A stretch of DNA of 64,000 nucleotides from CAYPIE01 sp964410665. GTDB taxonomy: Bacteria; Planctomycetota; Planctomycetia; Gemmatales; Gemmataceae. The position numbers and the translations under genes were made by a program. Below the pieces are notes generated by a model. That model was not told the origin of the DNA. It ran no database searches and saw nothing but the letters and a program-made list of their open reading frames with translations. Shown here piece by piece: positions 54,470 to 63,922 of the stretch (positions are counted from its first letter, which is position 1; each line of letters begins with the position of its first letter). The stretch is taken from the NCBI GenBank assembly GCA_964410665.1, contig CAYPIE010000003.1, positions 130,074 to 194,073 of the forward strand. The letters run 5' to 3'.

Positions 54470-56695
54470 ATGCCACATTATCCTCATGGTCAAATATTAC
54501 TATTCACACTGATCTCCATCCTGGTTCACTCCGCCTCGGCGAAGGCCCGGGTGACGTACATCGAGATCCTTCAGCGCGAGCCGTTTGCGGAGGGAATGGA
54601 CTTTGGTGAGGTCGGAGCGTATGAGGTGATCCGCGGCCGTTTGCACTACGCAGTGGATCCGGACAACCCGCGGAACCGCGCGGTCGTCGATCTGCATCGA
54701 GCCAACAAGGGGCGACTGCGCCACGACACCTCCCGTCTAGGCCCGAAAACCCTGGGCGACGATGCTCGGAACGACCGAGGTGAAGTCACCTTTGCCGGCG
54801 ATTTCCTCCTGCTGAAGCCCGTCGACTTGTCTCGTGGTAACCATCGCCTCCTCTACGATGTCAACAACCGCGGCAACTTGCTTATGCTCAGCTACTTTAA
54901 CGATGCCGTGGGCAGCAACCAGCCACGATCAAAAGCGCACGCCGGTAATGGCTGGTTGATGCGCCAAGGCTACAGCCTGCTCTGGAGTGCCTGGAACTGG
55001 GATGTCCGCAACCACGCAGGCAAGCCGCTCCAGATCGACCTACCAATCGTTGTCCACCTGGACGGCTCGCCGATGACCGCCAAAGTCCAGGCCGAACTCG
55101 CAGTCCAGGACCGCGATGGGCTCAAGGTCGAATGGCTCGCCTGGGGCGGTAGCCGCTGTTATCCCGCGGCAAAGAAGACGCTCGCCGAAGCGGTCCTGAC
55201 CGTTCGCGATAGTCCGGTCGGCGAGCGACAGGTCATCCCCCGCGACCAGTGGCGATTTGCCACTCTCGATCCGGACAACACGCCCCGCTTTGACCCGGTG
55301 CACGTCTACCTGCCGGCCGGCTTCGAGAAAGGACGACTCTACGAGCTGATCTACACTGCCGAACACCCACGGGTAGTTGGCCTTGGCCTCGTCGCTATCC
55401 GTGACGCCATCGCCTTTTTCCGCTTTGAGCCGAATGACCAAGCGGGCAATGAGAATCCGTTGCTGGTCGATGGCCATCTCGATCCAAAACATGCCTATAT
55501 CTTTGGAATTTCGCAGTCTGGCCGAGTGATCACGCACATGATCTACCAGGGCTTCCACGTCGATGAGAATGGCCGCATGGTCTTCGATGGAGCCCGGCCG
55601 CACGTCCCTGGCGCTGGGAAGGGCGGCTTCAACTTCCGCTTCGCTCAGACCACCCACCACCCCAAACACCTGCAGGGCAACGACTTCCCCGCCGATTTCT
55701 TTCCGTTCCACTACGCTCCGGACGGCAAGACCCAGCACGACCCGTTCGGCCAACCCGGCCGCCAGCGCGGCGACCTGCTCGCCGAGGCCAAGAAACTTGG
55801 TAAGATCCCTAGGATCTTGGTCAGCAACCACGGCGGCGAGTACTGGACCCGCTCGGCTTCACTGCTACACACCGATGTCCAAGGCAAGCAAGACACCGAA
55901 CTGCACGAGAACGTCCGTATTTATATGATCAACGGCGTCAAGCATGGCCCGCCGAGCCGCTTTAGTCGCCGCCGCCTGTCCGGCTCTGAACACGTTCTAA
56001 ACTTGCTCGATCCGCGGCCAGTCGGGCGGGCCTTGCTGGTTGCCCTGGACCAGTGGGTGAGCCAGGACATCGAACCGCCCCCGAGCCGGGTCCCACGCAT
56101 CGAACACGATGAACTCATCACCGCCGTCGAACACCAGCAACGGTTTCCGAGCATTCCCGCCAATCGCCGTGGCGACCTGCTCTTCCCCGCAGTACGACAC
56201 CCTGGCGTTCACCTACGCCCCGCCCGCGTGGACTACGGTCCCCGCTTCTGGGACCAGGGCATCCAGGACCATGTCCCACCACGCCGTTACGGACCACGAT
56301 TCGTTACCCTGGTCCCCGCGATCGACGCCGACGGCAACCCCCGCGGAGGCATCCAACTCCCCGGCCTGGCCGTTCCCTTGGGCACCTACCAGGCTTTCAA
56401 CCCGCGCCACTTGTCCGCCGGCGCCCCCGAGTACTTGCGTGCGTTTCAAAGTTCGTTCTGGCCGTTCACGTTAACCACGCAAGAACAACGTGAAAAAGGC
56501 GATCCGAGGCGATCGATTGCCGAGCGTTATCCGAGCAAACAGGATTACCTGGATCGAATATCGCGTTCCGCGAACCGACTTGTGCAAGAGCGGTTGATGC
56601 TGAAAAAGGATGCCGCGGAGGTCGTCCGTTTTGCGGAGTCACTCGCCTGGCCGCCGCAACCGATCGATCGCTGGCCATTCTGGGTCGTGCAATAA
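54470..56695 (+). CDS. Secreted alpha/beta-hydrolase domain protein (PF20091-like)
   Basis: From ATG at 54470 the product is 741 residues with a signal peptide (HGQILLFTLISILVHSASA). The mature protein resembles the large alpha/beta hydrolase domain family: NRAVVDLHRANKGR, LLYDVNNRGN, RQGYSLLWSAWNWD, then the nucleophile region YIFGISQSGRVITHMIYQGF with Ser in GISQSGR, and late His-containing INGVKHGPPS. C-terminal SSFWPFTLTTQEQREKGDPR and ERYPSKQDYLDRI are also typical. An esterase or similar activity is likely; the substrate is unknown. ATG at 54407 would overlap the preceding stop and put 21 residues before the signal peptide. Confidence 0.78.
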   Translation: MPHYPHGQILLFTLISILVHSASAKARVTYIEILQREPFAEGMDFGEVGAYEVIRGRLHYAVDPDNPRNRAVVDLHRANKGRLRHDTSRLGPKTLGDDARNDRGEVTFAGDFLLLKPVDLSRGNHRLLYDVNNRGNLLMLSYFNDAVGSNQPRSKAHAGNGWLMRQGYSLLWSAWNWDVRNHAGKPLQIDLPIVVHLDGSPMTAKVQAELAVQDRDGLKVEWLAWGGSRCYPAAKKTLAEAVLTVRDSPVGERQVIPRDQWRFATLDPDNTPRFDPVHVYLPAGFEKGRLYELIYTAEHPRVVGLGLVAIRDAIAFFRFEPNDQAGNENPLLVDGHLDPKHAYIFGISQSGRVITHMIYQGFHVDENGRMVFDGARPHVPGAGKGGFNFRFAQTTHHPKHLQGNDFPADFFPFHYAPDGKTQHDPFGQPGRQRGDLLAEAKKLGKIPRILVSNHGGEYWTRSASLLHTDVQGKQDTELHENVRIYMINGVKHGPPSRFSRRRLSGSEHVLNLLDPRPVGRALLVALDQWVSQDIEPPPSRVPRIEHDELITAVEHQQRFPSIPANRRGDLLFPAVRHPGVHLRPARVDYGPRFWDQGIQDHVPPRRYGPRFVTLVPAIDADGNPRGGIQLPGLAVPLGTYQAFNPRHLSAGAPEYLRAFQSSFWPFTLTTQEQREKGDPRRSIAERYPSKQDYLDRISRSANRLVQERLMLKKDAAEVVRFAESLAWPPQPIDRWPFWVVQ

Positions 56696-56757
56696 ATGAC
56701 GGGAAAATGGAAGCGTTCCTGGGGACGATCAGCCAGGAACGCATGACAGAACGGGGG

Positions 56758-56871
56758 TCACTTCACCCCGGGATGGTTCTTGTCGAGTTTGCGCTTCTCT
56801 TCCTGCTTGTCCTTGCGCGTCTTCTGCTTGCGGGCCTTGTCCTTATTTTTTTTGCCGTCTCGATCACCCAT
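56758..56871 (-). CDS. 37-residue lysine-rich microprotein
   Basis: A short frame from ATG at 56871 to TGA at 56758 encodes a 37-residue protein that starts MGDRDGKKNKDKARKQKTRK and ends KRKLDKNHPGVK, about half Lys and Arg. AGGAG lies seven bases before the ATG. The composition recalls tiny basic proteins annotated in other bacteria, so I think it is real, but there is no known role; binding of RNA or ribosomes is a guess. It is too short for standard gene calls. Confidence 0.6.
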   Translation of the reverse strand: MGDRDGKKNKDKARKQKTRKDKQEEKRKLDKNHPGVK

Positions 56872-56955
56872 GATCGACTCCTGTTTCAGAAAAGAGGTGG
56901 ATGTGCCAGCGGCGCCTCATGCCACCAAGCTGTGACGGTGAGTGTGAGCGCAGGC

Positions 56956-57285
56956 TTAGCCAAACGGCCCGGTGGCCGTGGGGAGAGTAGGTAGCTTCGG
57001 TTCACAAAGCTGGATACGCATATTGGCATCAAGCCGAATAAAATAGCTAAGGTCGATGGCCGCCCCATACGAACCTGCATAATTATATATATTAACTCGA
57101 TAATGATTTTCCCAGAGCGGGTGGACCTTCACTCGACAATGCTCGTGGGACAGCCCCAACGTCTGGATCACGGTGTCGGCGAGCAGCCTCAAGGCGTCCC
57201 GGGAGGCCTGTTCCGCGCTCGACTTCGAAGCCCCGGTCTTGGCCTCAGGGAGCTTAACAGACTTACCTTCGTTCTTGGCAGCCAT
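56956..57285 (-). CDS. Small protein of unknown function
   Basis: The 109-residue product has a Lys/Ser-rich start (MAAKNEGKSVKLPEAK) and a compact C-terminal part with RDALRLLADTVIQTLGL, HCRVKVHPLWENHYRVNIYNY and SYFIRLDANMRI. The middle looks like alternating strands with aromatic residues. AGGTG lies before the ATG. It is not recognised. It is upstream of the microprotein gene on the same strand. Confidence 0.55.
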   Translation of the reverse strand: MAAKNEGKSVKLPEAKTGASKSSAEQASRDALRLLADTVIQTLGLSHEHCRVKVHPLWENHYRVNIYNYAGSYGAAIDLSYFIRLDANMRIQLCEPKLPTLPTATGPFG

Positions 57286-57464
57286 AATGCACCTGTCAAC
57301 AGACGTTTAGGAGGTATTGACGACTCCGGACGAGACGGTAGGTCGAACCGGCGATCTCTCCGAATACCCCGCCACTGGGGAAACCTTCCAGCCAGCACAC
57401 AAGAGGGGTCAAGTCGACCCTGCCAAGCTTTCCGTTTGCTCTCGGTATGGATGAACGTACAAGG

Positions 57465-58229
57465 CTAGCCCAGGAAATCGTTCAAAGGGTACCGAGGCAA
57501 GCTGGCTCGGAAAATCGACCCTACGCCGGGACTCGATTCGACCCGCAGCTCTCCCCCACTTTGTTCGACTAATAGCTTAACGACCGCTAGGCCAACCCCG
57601 AGGCCGGCTTCCCGAACTGGTGCTGCGCGATAGAAGAGCTGAAACACTTGATCGCGGTCCTCAGCACCCATGCCGATCCCATTGTCAGATAGCCGAAGAT
57701 CGTAGCAAGTCTCCGTTTCATGGATCGAGATCTCCACCCACTGATCGGCCTTTTCAGTGTCGCGGAACCGGAGGGCGTTGCAGATCAGGTGGTCCAGGAT
57801 ATGTCGTAGCCGGGCAGGGAACCATTCCAGGTAATCGACCCCAAGGTCCAACTTCAAGACCACATCGGTATCCCCGGCCAGGCGGTTCTGCACCCGGAAC
57901 TCCTGCTCCACCAGCGGCCTCAAAGCAATAGCAACTACCTGATCATGGGCAGGATGGTAACCTGAAGGTTCATGAAGGTCGCGGACCAGCTCGACCAGCC
58001 GCCGCACGGTTTGATCGACCTGAGCCAGCGTAGGCAAGGCATTGCCCGGATCAGGTGCGGTACACAGGCGGAGGATGCGGGTGAGCATTTCGGCCTCCTT
58101 CTGTTCGAAGAAGCGTCGTTGCCGCCGAAGCCGGTCCACCTCTAACTCCAGATCCGCCACATAGGCTAATAGCCGTCTTGTGTCCACCCCGGAGAGGGAG
58201 GGACTGTGGACTCCGGGTCGATCGTTCAT
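57465..58229 (-). CDS. GHKL ATPase-domain protein (histidine-kinase-like) without an H-box
   Basis: The 254-residue protein has an N-terminal coiled coil (LLAYVADLELEVDRLRRQ) and a C-terminal HATPase_c domain with N box (LDHLICNALRF), G1 (DNGIGMG) and G2 (GLGVGLAVVKLLVEQSGG), typical of sensor kinases. No HisKA H-box (SHELRTP-like) is seen before the ATPase part, so it may be an unusual kinase, an anti-sigma-like regulator or a non-phosphorylating ATPase. No response regulator is adjacent. AAGGGGA precedes the ATG at 58229; 25 extra residues to 58304 are unlikely. Confidence 0.75.
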   Translation of the reverse strand: MNDRPGVHSPSLSGVDTRRLLAYVADLELEVDRLRRQRRFFEQKEAEMLTRILRLCTAPDPGNALPTLAQVDQTVRRLVELVRDLHEPSGYHPAHDQVVAIALRPLVEQEFRVQNRLAGDTDVVLKLDLGVDYLEWFPARLRHILDHLICNALRFRDTEKADQWVEISIHETETCYDLRLSDNGIGMGAEDRDQVFQLFYRAAPVREAGLGVGLAVVKLLVEQSGGELRVESSPGVGSIFRASLPRYPLNDFLG

Positions 58230-58272
58230 CGGCGTCCCCTTCGGACTCATGGAACAGGTCACGAGGATTCGG

Positions 58273-58722
58273 CTATTCCGAGGCAGAGCGGGGCTCGGTT
58301 CCACAGACCTCGATCACCTCTACCCGCAACTCCATGGTCATCCCGGCCCAGCGATGGTTCGCGTCCACGACTGCGGAGTCACCATGCAGTTCGAGAACGC
58401 GCACTCGTTGCTGTTTGCCCTTGGCGGGGCCAAGGAGCACCCGGTCGCCGACCCCGACCCCCTCGGGCAGTAGACTTCGCGGCACATCGCGAACCTTGGC
58501 CACGTCCGACACCCCGTAGGCTTTCTCCGGGGAGACTCGCAAGGATGCGACCTGGCCGGGTGTTAGACCGACCAGGCTGAGTCCCAGCCCGGGCAGGCGG
58601 GGATGGGCGACACCAGCAACCAACTCGAGCGGTCCTCGCTTGTGCGACGAGGCCCAAGACCCATCGTCAAAACGCTTTTTGTAGTGGACTTGCACCCGAT
58701 CGCCGAGTTTGACCGCTTGCAT
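58273..58722 (-). CDS. FKBP-type peptidyl-prolyl isomerase (SlyD-like)
   Basis: The 149-residue protein begins MQAVKLGDRVQVHYKKRFDDGSW, the N-terminal pattern of the SlyD/FKBP group, with SPEKAYG, an E.AYG flap motif, and a GDRVLLG insert region. It helps protein folding by cis/trans isomerisation of proline bonds. A metal-binding C-terminal tail of SlyD is absent. GGAG lies before ATG 58722. It is the third gene of a minus-strand row with the desaturase and RRM genes. Confidence 0.82.
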   Translation of the reverse strand: MQAVKLGDRVQVHYKKRFDDGSWASSHKRGPLELVAGVAHPRLPGLGLSLVGLTPGQVASLRVSPEKAYGVSDVAKVRDVPRSLLPEGVGVGDRVLLGPAKGKQQRVRVLELHGDSAVVDANHRWAGMTMELRVEVIEVCGTEPRSASE

Positions 58723-58833
58723 TGTCATCTCCAAATGTTTTTATCTGTTGGAATGTCAGCAACTACGCGACGATGGATGCCGGGGGACCCGCAGACGCTA
58801 GCCGAACCCGGACGGGCTCATTCCCGTCCATCG

Positions 58834-59778
58834 TCAATCACGTTGTGGTCGATGGGTTTTCCGACGTCGACCTTCCTGAGCTTGCCTGCTCGGAATCTTC
58901 AAATTCCAAGTGACCCCAAATAACGCCATGATCCGGATCACCCAGTAGCTGGCATCGAACTGCCACCAACGCAGCCCATGCCGGGCGGAGTTCGGAAAGG
59001 CATGATGGGTGTTGTGCCAGCCTTCGCCGAGGGCCAGAATGCCCACGGCAAGGTTGTTCCGGCTACGGTCGCGGCTCTCGAAGGGCCGCGTTCCCCATAG
59101 ATGGCACGCAGAGTTCACGCTCCAAGTGACATGGTGTACGACAAACACGCGAACCAACCCGCCCCAGATCAGCCCGGTCCAAACCCCGATCCACGACTGG
59201 CGCATGAGGCCACCCAGAATCCCCGGAAGGATCAGCCCCAACAAAACCCACAGTCCAAAAAGCCGGCTCATCCACACCAGCGTTGGCGACGCTTCAAGAT
59301 CTTTGACGTATCGCTCAAGCCCGGGCGGATCTGGTTCGAAAAACCAACCGATATGCGAATACCAGAAACCCCGCAACGTTCCAAGAAAACCCTGACTGTA
59401 CAGGTGCGGCGTGTGCGGGTCTTCCGGACGATCACTATGTTGATGATGGCGGCGATGCAAGCTAACCCACTTGATCAGGGAGCCTTGAACGGCCATGGAT
59501 CCAAAGATCGCCAGCAAACACCTCACCCACATCGGTGCGGCAAACGACCGGTGGCTAAAATGACGATGGAAGCCCACCGTGATCCCCAGCGCGGTCAAGC
59601 CGTACATCCCCAGGAACAAACCCAAATCGGTCCACGCGAAACCCCAGCCCCATAATGCAAACGGGGCCGCGATCACTCCCCCCAATGGGAGCGTTATTGC
59701 CAGCAAGGTTACAGTTTGGACGAGGTACGAGGCCTCAGGCGGCTCGTGAGTGGCATCAGACTGAGACGGTAGGTTCAT
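58834..59778 (-). CDS. Acyl-CoA/fatty acid desaturase
   Basis: The 314-residue membrane enzyme belongs to the delta-9-type desaturases. The three histidine boxes are clear: HRHFSH, HRRHHQHSD and EGWHNTHH, which bind the di-iron centre. About four membrane helices can be seen (about residues 18-60, 70-95, 160-210). The start at 59778 was chosen after a GAGG; the frame upstream to 59946 adds a poor N-terminus. It introduces a double bond into acyl chains, keeping membranes fluid, and would need reducing power from an unlinked electron carrier. It follows the RRM gene by 174 bases. Confidence 0.92.
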   Translation of the reverse strand: MNLPSQSDATHEPPEASYLVQTVTLLAITLPLGGVIAAPFALWGWGFAWTDLGLFLGMYGLTALGITVGFHRHFSHRSFAAPMWVRCLLAIFGSMAVQGSLIKWVSLHRRHHQHSDRPEDPHTPHLYSQGFLGTLRGFWYSHIGWFFEPDPPGLERYVKDLEASPTLVWMSRLFGLWVLLGLILPGILGGLMRQSWIGVWTGLIWGGLVRVFVVHHVTWSVNSACHLWGTRPFESRDRSRNNLAVGILALGEGWHNTHHAFPNSARHGLRWWQFDASYWVIRIMALFGVTWNLKIPSRQAQEGRRRKTHRPQRD

Positions 59779-59952
59779 ACGGCCTCGAACAAATGAAGAG
59801 GGATTCCCGAGCACTCTCGGCGGCTCAACGCGATGTTCCGAGCAGTGAAGCTTCCTGGACCAGAGCCACAACGAACTCTGGTCTGGACTCGTGACTGCAT
59901 CCGAGAGTTTATCATAGGGACTCTCCCCCGTTTCTGACCAACCCACATAGCC

Positions 59953-60204
59953 TTATCTTCTGGGCTTCGCCTCGTTGACGGTCAACGCCCGGCCACTGAA
60001 CTGCGAGTCGTGCAGAGATGTGATCGCCGCCTGGGCCTCTTTGGGCGAACCCATTTCCACAAAGCCGAATCCCTTCGACCGCCCTGAATCTCGGTCCGTG
60101 ATGAGCTGAGCCGAGACCACGGTGCCGAATGGCTCGAACAGCTGGAATAGCTCCGACTGCGTGACTTCATAACCCAGATTACCCACATACAGCTTCTTCG
60201 CCAT
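59953..60204 (-). CDS. RNA-recognition-motif protein
   Basis: The 83-residue protein is almost only an RRM: RNP2 is LYVGNL and RNP1 is KGFGFVEM, with the usual beta-alpha-beta-beta-alpha-beta spacing. A short basic end (KPRR) follows. Small bacterial RRM proteins of this kind, known as Rbp in cyanobacteria, are often induced by cold and bind RNA. AAGGA lies nine bases before the ATG, and a long 5' region upstream could hold a cold-responsive leader, though none is proven. The desaturase gene comes next. Confidence 0.93.
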   Translation of the reverse strand: MAKKLYVGNLGYEVTQSELFQLFEPFGTVVSAQLITDRDSGRSKGFGFVEMGSPKEAQAAITSLHDSQFSGRALTVNEAKPRR

Positions 60205-60842
60205 GAATTCTTATCCTTCGAAAGAGCGTCACCACAGTGACTAAAGTGCATCACCCCGTTCACCGTCACCCGGAGCAACACGGTTCATCGTCAACAGAGG
60301 AACGGTTGCGCAAATCGAATCTTCTACGTCGAGAAACGCTACCACCCGGAGGTATCAGTGTGATCGTAGCTCGAGTCGAGGAGTAAAACTCCGTTGAGTT
60401 CGAGGAACAACGATATGTCCAGACGATTGAAAATGCGAATGTCGTTTCTTGTAGAGGAGAGATCGTGTTACTCAGCAGGAGTAATGTCCGACCGACTTGA
60501 AAAGGATTTCCAAGATTAGGAAGACATTGGTCTTGACGAGGTTTTTGAACTGTAGCTGCTTAACAGCAATTTGTCCAGCGGAAAACTTCGCGAATCCAAG
60601 CCACACCCGAAGCACTTTGGCCACCTTCCGATCGCTGGCCGTACTGGGCGACCACGTTAGCCTGTCCTATTCGCCAGGTTGCTCCTCATGTACGGGATTT
60701 CCCTACGAAAGCGGACTGGAAAACCCTGATCGACTGCGCGTCCCGCTGCAGAGATGCTGGAAAGGTGGAAGAGAATTCCGTTCGTGAGCCGGATCTGGTT
60801 CCCGTGTCCGCGTCGAGTGCCCGACTAGTGAAGGAGCTTGCC
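60205..60842. other. Long divergent intergenic region
   Basis: About 640 bases separate the RRM gene (minus) from the large secreted-protein gene (plus). It must hold both promoters and a leader for either gene. Short open frames are present without ribosome sites; the one running into the secreted-protein gene lacks the signal peptide at its own start. No clear promoter boxes, hairpin terminators or repeats were found. Confidence 0.4.
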
Positions 60843-63785
60843 ATGCTGCTCTCCAAGCAAACTAATCAACGATTGTTGAAAATTTCATTTGTTTTATGGA
60901 TCCTCAACCTGGTTTCGGGGTCAGTCCACGCCGATGAACTCCCGTTCGGACAGAAGCTCGAGCTCTTCCGAGATGAGCAAGGCGATACGATGGCCTTCGT
61001 GCTACGCCTGGAACAGCCGTTCTTCGCCGAGGAATTTGAGCAGAGCAGCCAGCTCCGCCTGGAATCCCGAGACGACCAGGCTTATCTCATTTACCCAACC
61101 CAGACCAAGTTCCGGCAGAAGCACGCCGAGTTTTATGGCCGGCTACGCGGCCAAGGCAAAGCCAACCTCCGCCTCGTCTACGAAACCATCGCGGAAAACC
61201 CCGATGGATCGCGCCAGGTCGACACGCGCTCGGGCGACATTGTGATCTCGATCCCCGACCAAGAAGTTGGGCCACGTTCCATTTTTCAAGAATGGGCCAA
61301 CCGGCAAAACCAACATTTCCTCGAACTGCTCCGCTATTACCCGGGGAATACCTTCCTGGAGTATGTCTTGCTACAGTCCGAGGCCCGCTACGGTGTCCAA
61401 CCACCCCGCCTGCCACAAAAGGTCGGTGACGTGAAGGCGTCCACAGGGAAGAGTCTGTACCAAGCGTTCAGCGGTTCCCTCGCGTTGCAACAAACCCTGC
61501 AGCGTCAAGTGTTGACCGATGGCGTGCGCGTCGGCGACCACAACACCCACATCCGCCTTGTGCCACTTCCGCAATTGAATTCGCTCCCGTATGAAGAGCT
61601 CCTGGCCAAGGCCAAGGAAGCGGGGAAAGAGCCGACCCCGAGTCCGATGGCCCGGCTCATTCCCCAGGATTATTATCTGGCCACCTTCCAGCAGTACGCA
61701 TCGCTCAAACAGCTCTTCGAACTGAGCTCCCGCTGGGGCGACAGTCTGCTTCGCTTGTGGCGGGTCGACGCCCAGGATAATCGCTTGCTCGAGAAGCTCG
61801 AGGAACAGCTCTGTCTCGAGCATGCGGGTCTGGGTGAGCTGGGTGCGGACGGAACGATCGGCCTGGTCGGTGTTACCGGGGCAGACCCATTCTTCCACGA
61901 AGGCACTGACGTCACCTTGATCCTCAAACTCCACAATCCTGACGCTTACCAAGCGGCCGCTCTTGGCTGGCTCGATACCGCCAAACAGGAGCACCCCGAC
62001 CTTGAGGAACGTGCCTTCGTCTACCGCGGGCTCGAAATCCTGGCCCGTTATACTGGGGACCGCTCGGTGAGCGCGTTCAGCCTCCGACATGGGGATTATG
62101 CCGTCTACTCGAATTCACCTCGAGCGATTCGCCGCATCGCTTACTGCCTTACCAACGGCGAGCCAAGCCTGTTCAAAGCCCTCGACTACCGCTACGTCAC
62201 CACCCTGTTGCCCCCCAGCGATGAGCCTGAAGACGGCTACTTCTATGGCTCCGAAGCCTTCCTCAAGCGTATGATCGGCCCCTCGCTGAAAATCTCCGAG
62301 AAACGACGGCTGCAGTGCTTCAACAACCTCATCATGCTCAACAACGCCTCCCTGTTCTTTCGCATGGAACACGGGCGTTCTCCCCAATCGCTGAGCGAGC
62401 TGGCCCAAGGGGGGTACATCCAGCCGGACCGGCTAACCTGCCCACACGGCGGGGCATACGCCCTCGACCCGTCCCGCGACACCTGCTCATGTTCAGCGCA
62501 CAATCGGCTCCGCTACCTGACCCCAAATGCCGAGCTGGAAGTCCTCCAGGTCTCTCAGCAAGAGCGGGATGCCTACCAGGTCTATCGGCAAGCATACCAG
62601 CAGGTCTGGCAGGGTGCGTTTGACCCCATCGCCTTACGCTTCCACGCCGGTCAACGTGTCAAGCTCGAGGCCTGCATCCTGCCGTTGCCCGAATTGAGTT
62701 TGTATCGCGACCTGCGCGATGCGGTCGCCGATCAAGCGAAATCGGTATCCACCGCGGGCATCGCGCCGTCGGCCGTTGTCTCTCTCGGCGCTGTAATCAA
62801 TCAGGAGCAGGTTGCCAGCTTCCTCCGTACCCTGCCAGGGCTACCCGAAGCCTTGGAGGCCGATCCGACGCTGACGGACCTATCCTGGCTCGGCGAACGA
62901 ATCTTCTTCCACCTGTGTGACGCGGACACCATCCTGGAAATCGACCCCCTACGACTTCGTCCGTTGAGCAATCTCCCGCTCCCTACCAATGTGGGGGTAA
63001 AGGAACAAGCCATCGCCAGCGCAATCGTCTATGCCTTAAACTTGCCGGTCTACGTCACCATCGACATCAAGGACCAAAGGAAAGCCGCTCGCCTGCTTGA
63101 GCTGTTGTCCAGTAAAGCCTTCTTGAACCAGGGGCGATTCATCACCCTGCCCGCCGGACTCGACGCTTACCGCCTCCCGGAATACAAGGGGCACTCATGG
63201 TATGTGCTCACCTACCAGTTTTACGCCCTAAAAGTCCGACTGCACGTGGCCCTTCTGGGCAACCAGCTGGTCGCGGCGACCAAACCCGGCACGCTTCGTG
63301 AGGTGATCGACGCCCGACGGGAAGACGAGGGCACCACCCGGGAAGCACACCTATTGTTACGGCTCAACCGCAACGGACTGAACCAGTTCCGCGACAGCCT
63401 CCAGCTGTACTGGGAAGAAAAAGCCCGCGAGGCCTGTCACGGCAACATCATCTCGATCGACACTCTGGCGAACCTGTATGACACCCCCCCAGGCCAGATC
63501 AACCGGCTAGCTCTCACCAAGTATGGCGTCACCTACCACTGCCCAGATGGTGGTACCTACGGCTGGAACGATCGCCGCGCGGTGGTGTGTAGCGTGCACG
63601 GCAACCGCCGCCAGTCGCGGCAAAACCTGGGCTTGCGGGCGGAGTCATCGTTCGCCCGGTTCTTGAGTTCGTTACAGGAAGTGGTGCTGACGCTTCGTTT
63701 TGAAGACGAGGCCCTGTTCGCCTCGGTCGAGATCGCACGCACAGTGGGTGAGGAAGCGTCAGGGAAGCCTAGCAACCAAGAATGA
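60843..63785 (+). CDS. Large secreted protein with two Cys/His motifs
   Basis: From ATG at 60843 (GAAGGAG upstream) the product is 980 residues with a signal peptide (MLLSKQTNQRLLKISFVLW to about SVHA). The mature chain is largely helical and acidic with no membrane segment. Two short motifs stand out: LTCPHGGAYALDP followed by CSCSAH near residue 540, and YHCPDGGTYGWNDRRAVVCSVHG near residue 905. The CPxGGxY...CSxHG form resembles a zinc-ribbon-like motif seen in envelope and prepilin-like proteins of planctomycetes and verrucomicrobia. The rest is not recognised. It is the last complete gene of the window. Confidence 0.6.
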   Translation: MLLSKQTNQRLLKISFVLWILNLVSGSVHADELPFGQKLELFRDEQGDTMAFVLRLEQPFFAEEFEQSSQLRLESRDDQAYLIYPTQTKFRQKHAEFYGRLRGQGKANLRLVYETIAENPDGSRQVDTRSGDIVISIPDQEVGPRSIFQEWANRQNQHFLELLRYYPGNTFLEYVLLQSEARYGVQPPRLPQKVGDVKASTGKSLYQAFSGSLALQQTLQRQVLTDGVRVGDHNTHIRLVPLPQLNSLPYEELLAKAKEAGKEPTPSPMARLIPQDYYLATFQQYASLKQLFELSSRWGDSLLRLWRVDAQDNRLLEKLEEQLCLEHAGLGELGADGTIGLVGVTGADPFFHEGTDVTLILKLHNPDAYQAAALGWLDTAKQEHPDLEERAFVYRGLEILARYTGDRSVSAFSLRHGDYAVYSNSPRAIRRIAYCLTNGEPSLFKALDYRYVTTLLPPSDEPEDGYFYGSEAFLKRMIGPSLKISEKRRLQCFNNLIMLNNASLFFRMEHGRSPQSLSELAQGGYIQPDRLTCPHGGAYALDPSRDTCSCSAHNRLRYLTPNAELEVLQVSQQERDAYQVYRQAYQQVWQGAFDPIALRFHAGQRVKLEACILPLPELSLYRDLRDAVADQAKSVSTAGIAPSAVVSLGAVINQEQVASFLRTLPGLPEALEADPTLTDLSWLGERIFFHLCDADTILEIDPLRLRPLSNLPLPTNVGVKEQAIASAIVYALNLPVYVTIDIKDQRKAARLLELLSSKAFLNQGRFITLPAGLDAYRLPEYKGHSWYVLTYQFYALKVRLHVALLGNQLVAATKPGTLREVIDARREDEGTTREAHLLLRLNRNGLNQFRDSLQLYWEEKAREACHGNIISIDTLANLYDTPPGQINRLALTKYGVTYHCPDGGTYGWNDRRAVVCSVHGNRRQSRQNLGLRAESSFARFLSSLQEVVLTLRFEDEALFASVEIARTVGEEASGKPSNQE

Positions 63786-63922
63786 ACTTTTTGGGTACAG
63801 GAGCCGACGCCTTACCCTGGATTCCTGGGTGCGCGGACACGAGTGGGTCACTTCGATCGAGATGACGACCCGGTGTCGGACCAGAGTGGGGCATCCGTAA
63901 GCGTCACACCGGAGGCTGGAAA

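Noticed and set aside
60765..60842. Upstream start of the large secreted protein
   Set aside because: Starting at 60765 would bury the signal peptide behind 26 residues, while ATG at 60843 has GAAGGAG and begins the signal peptide.
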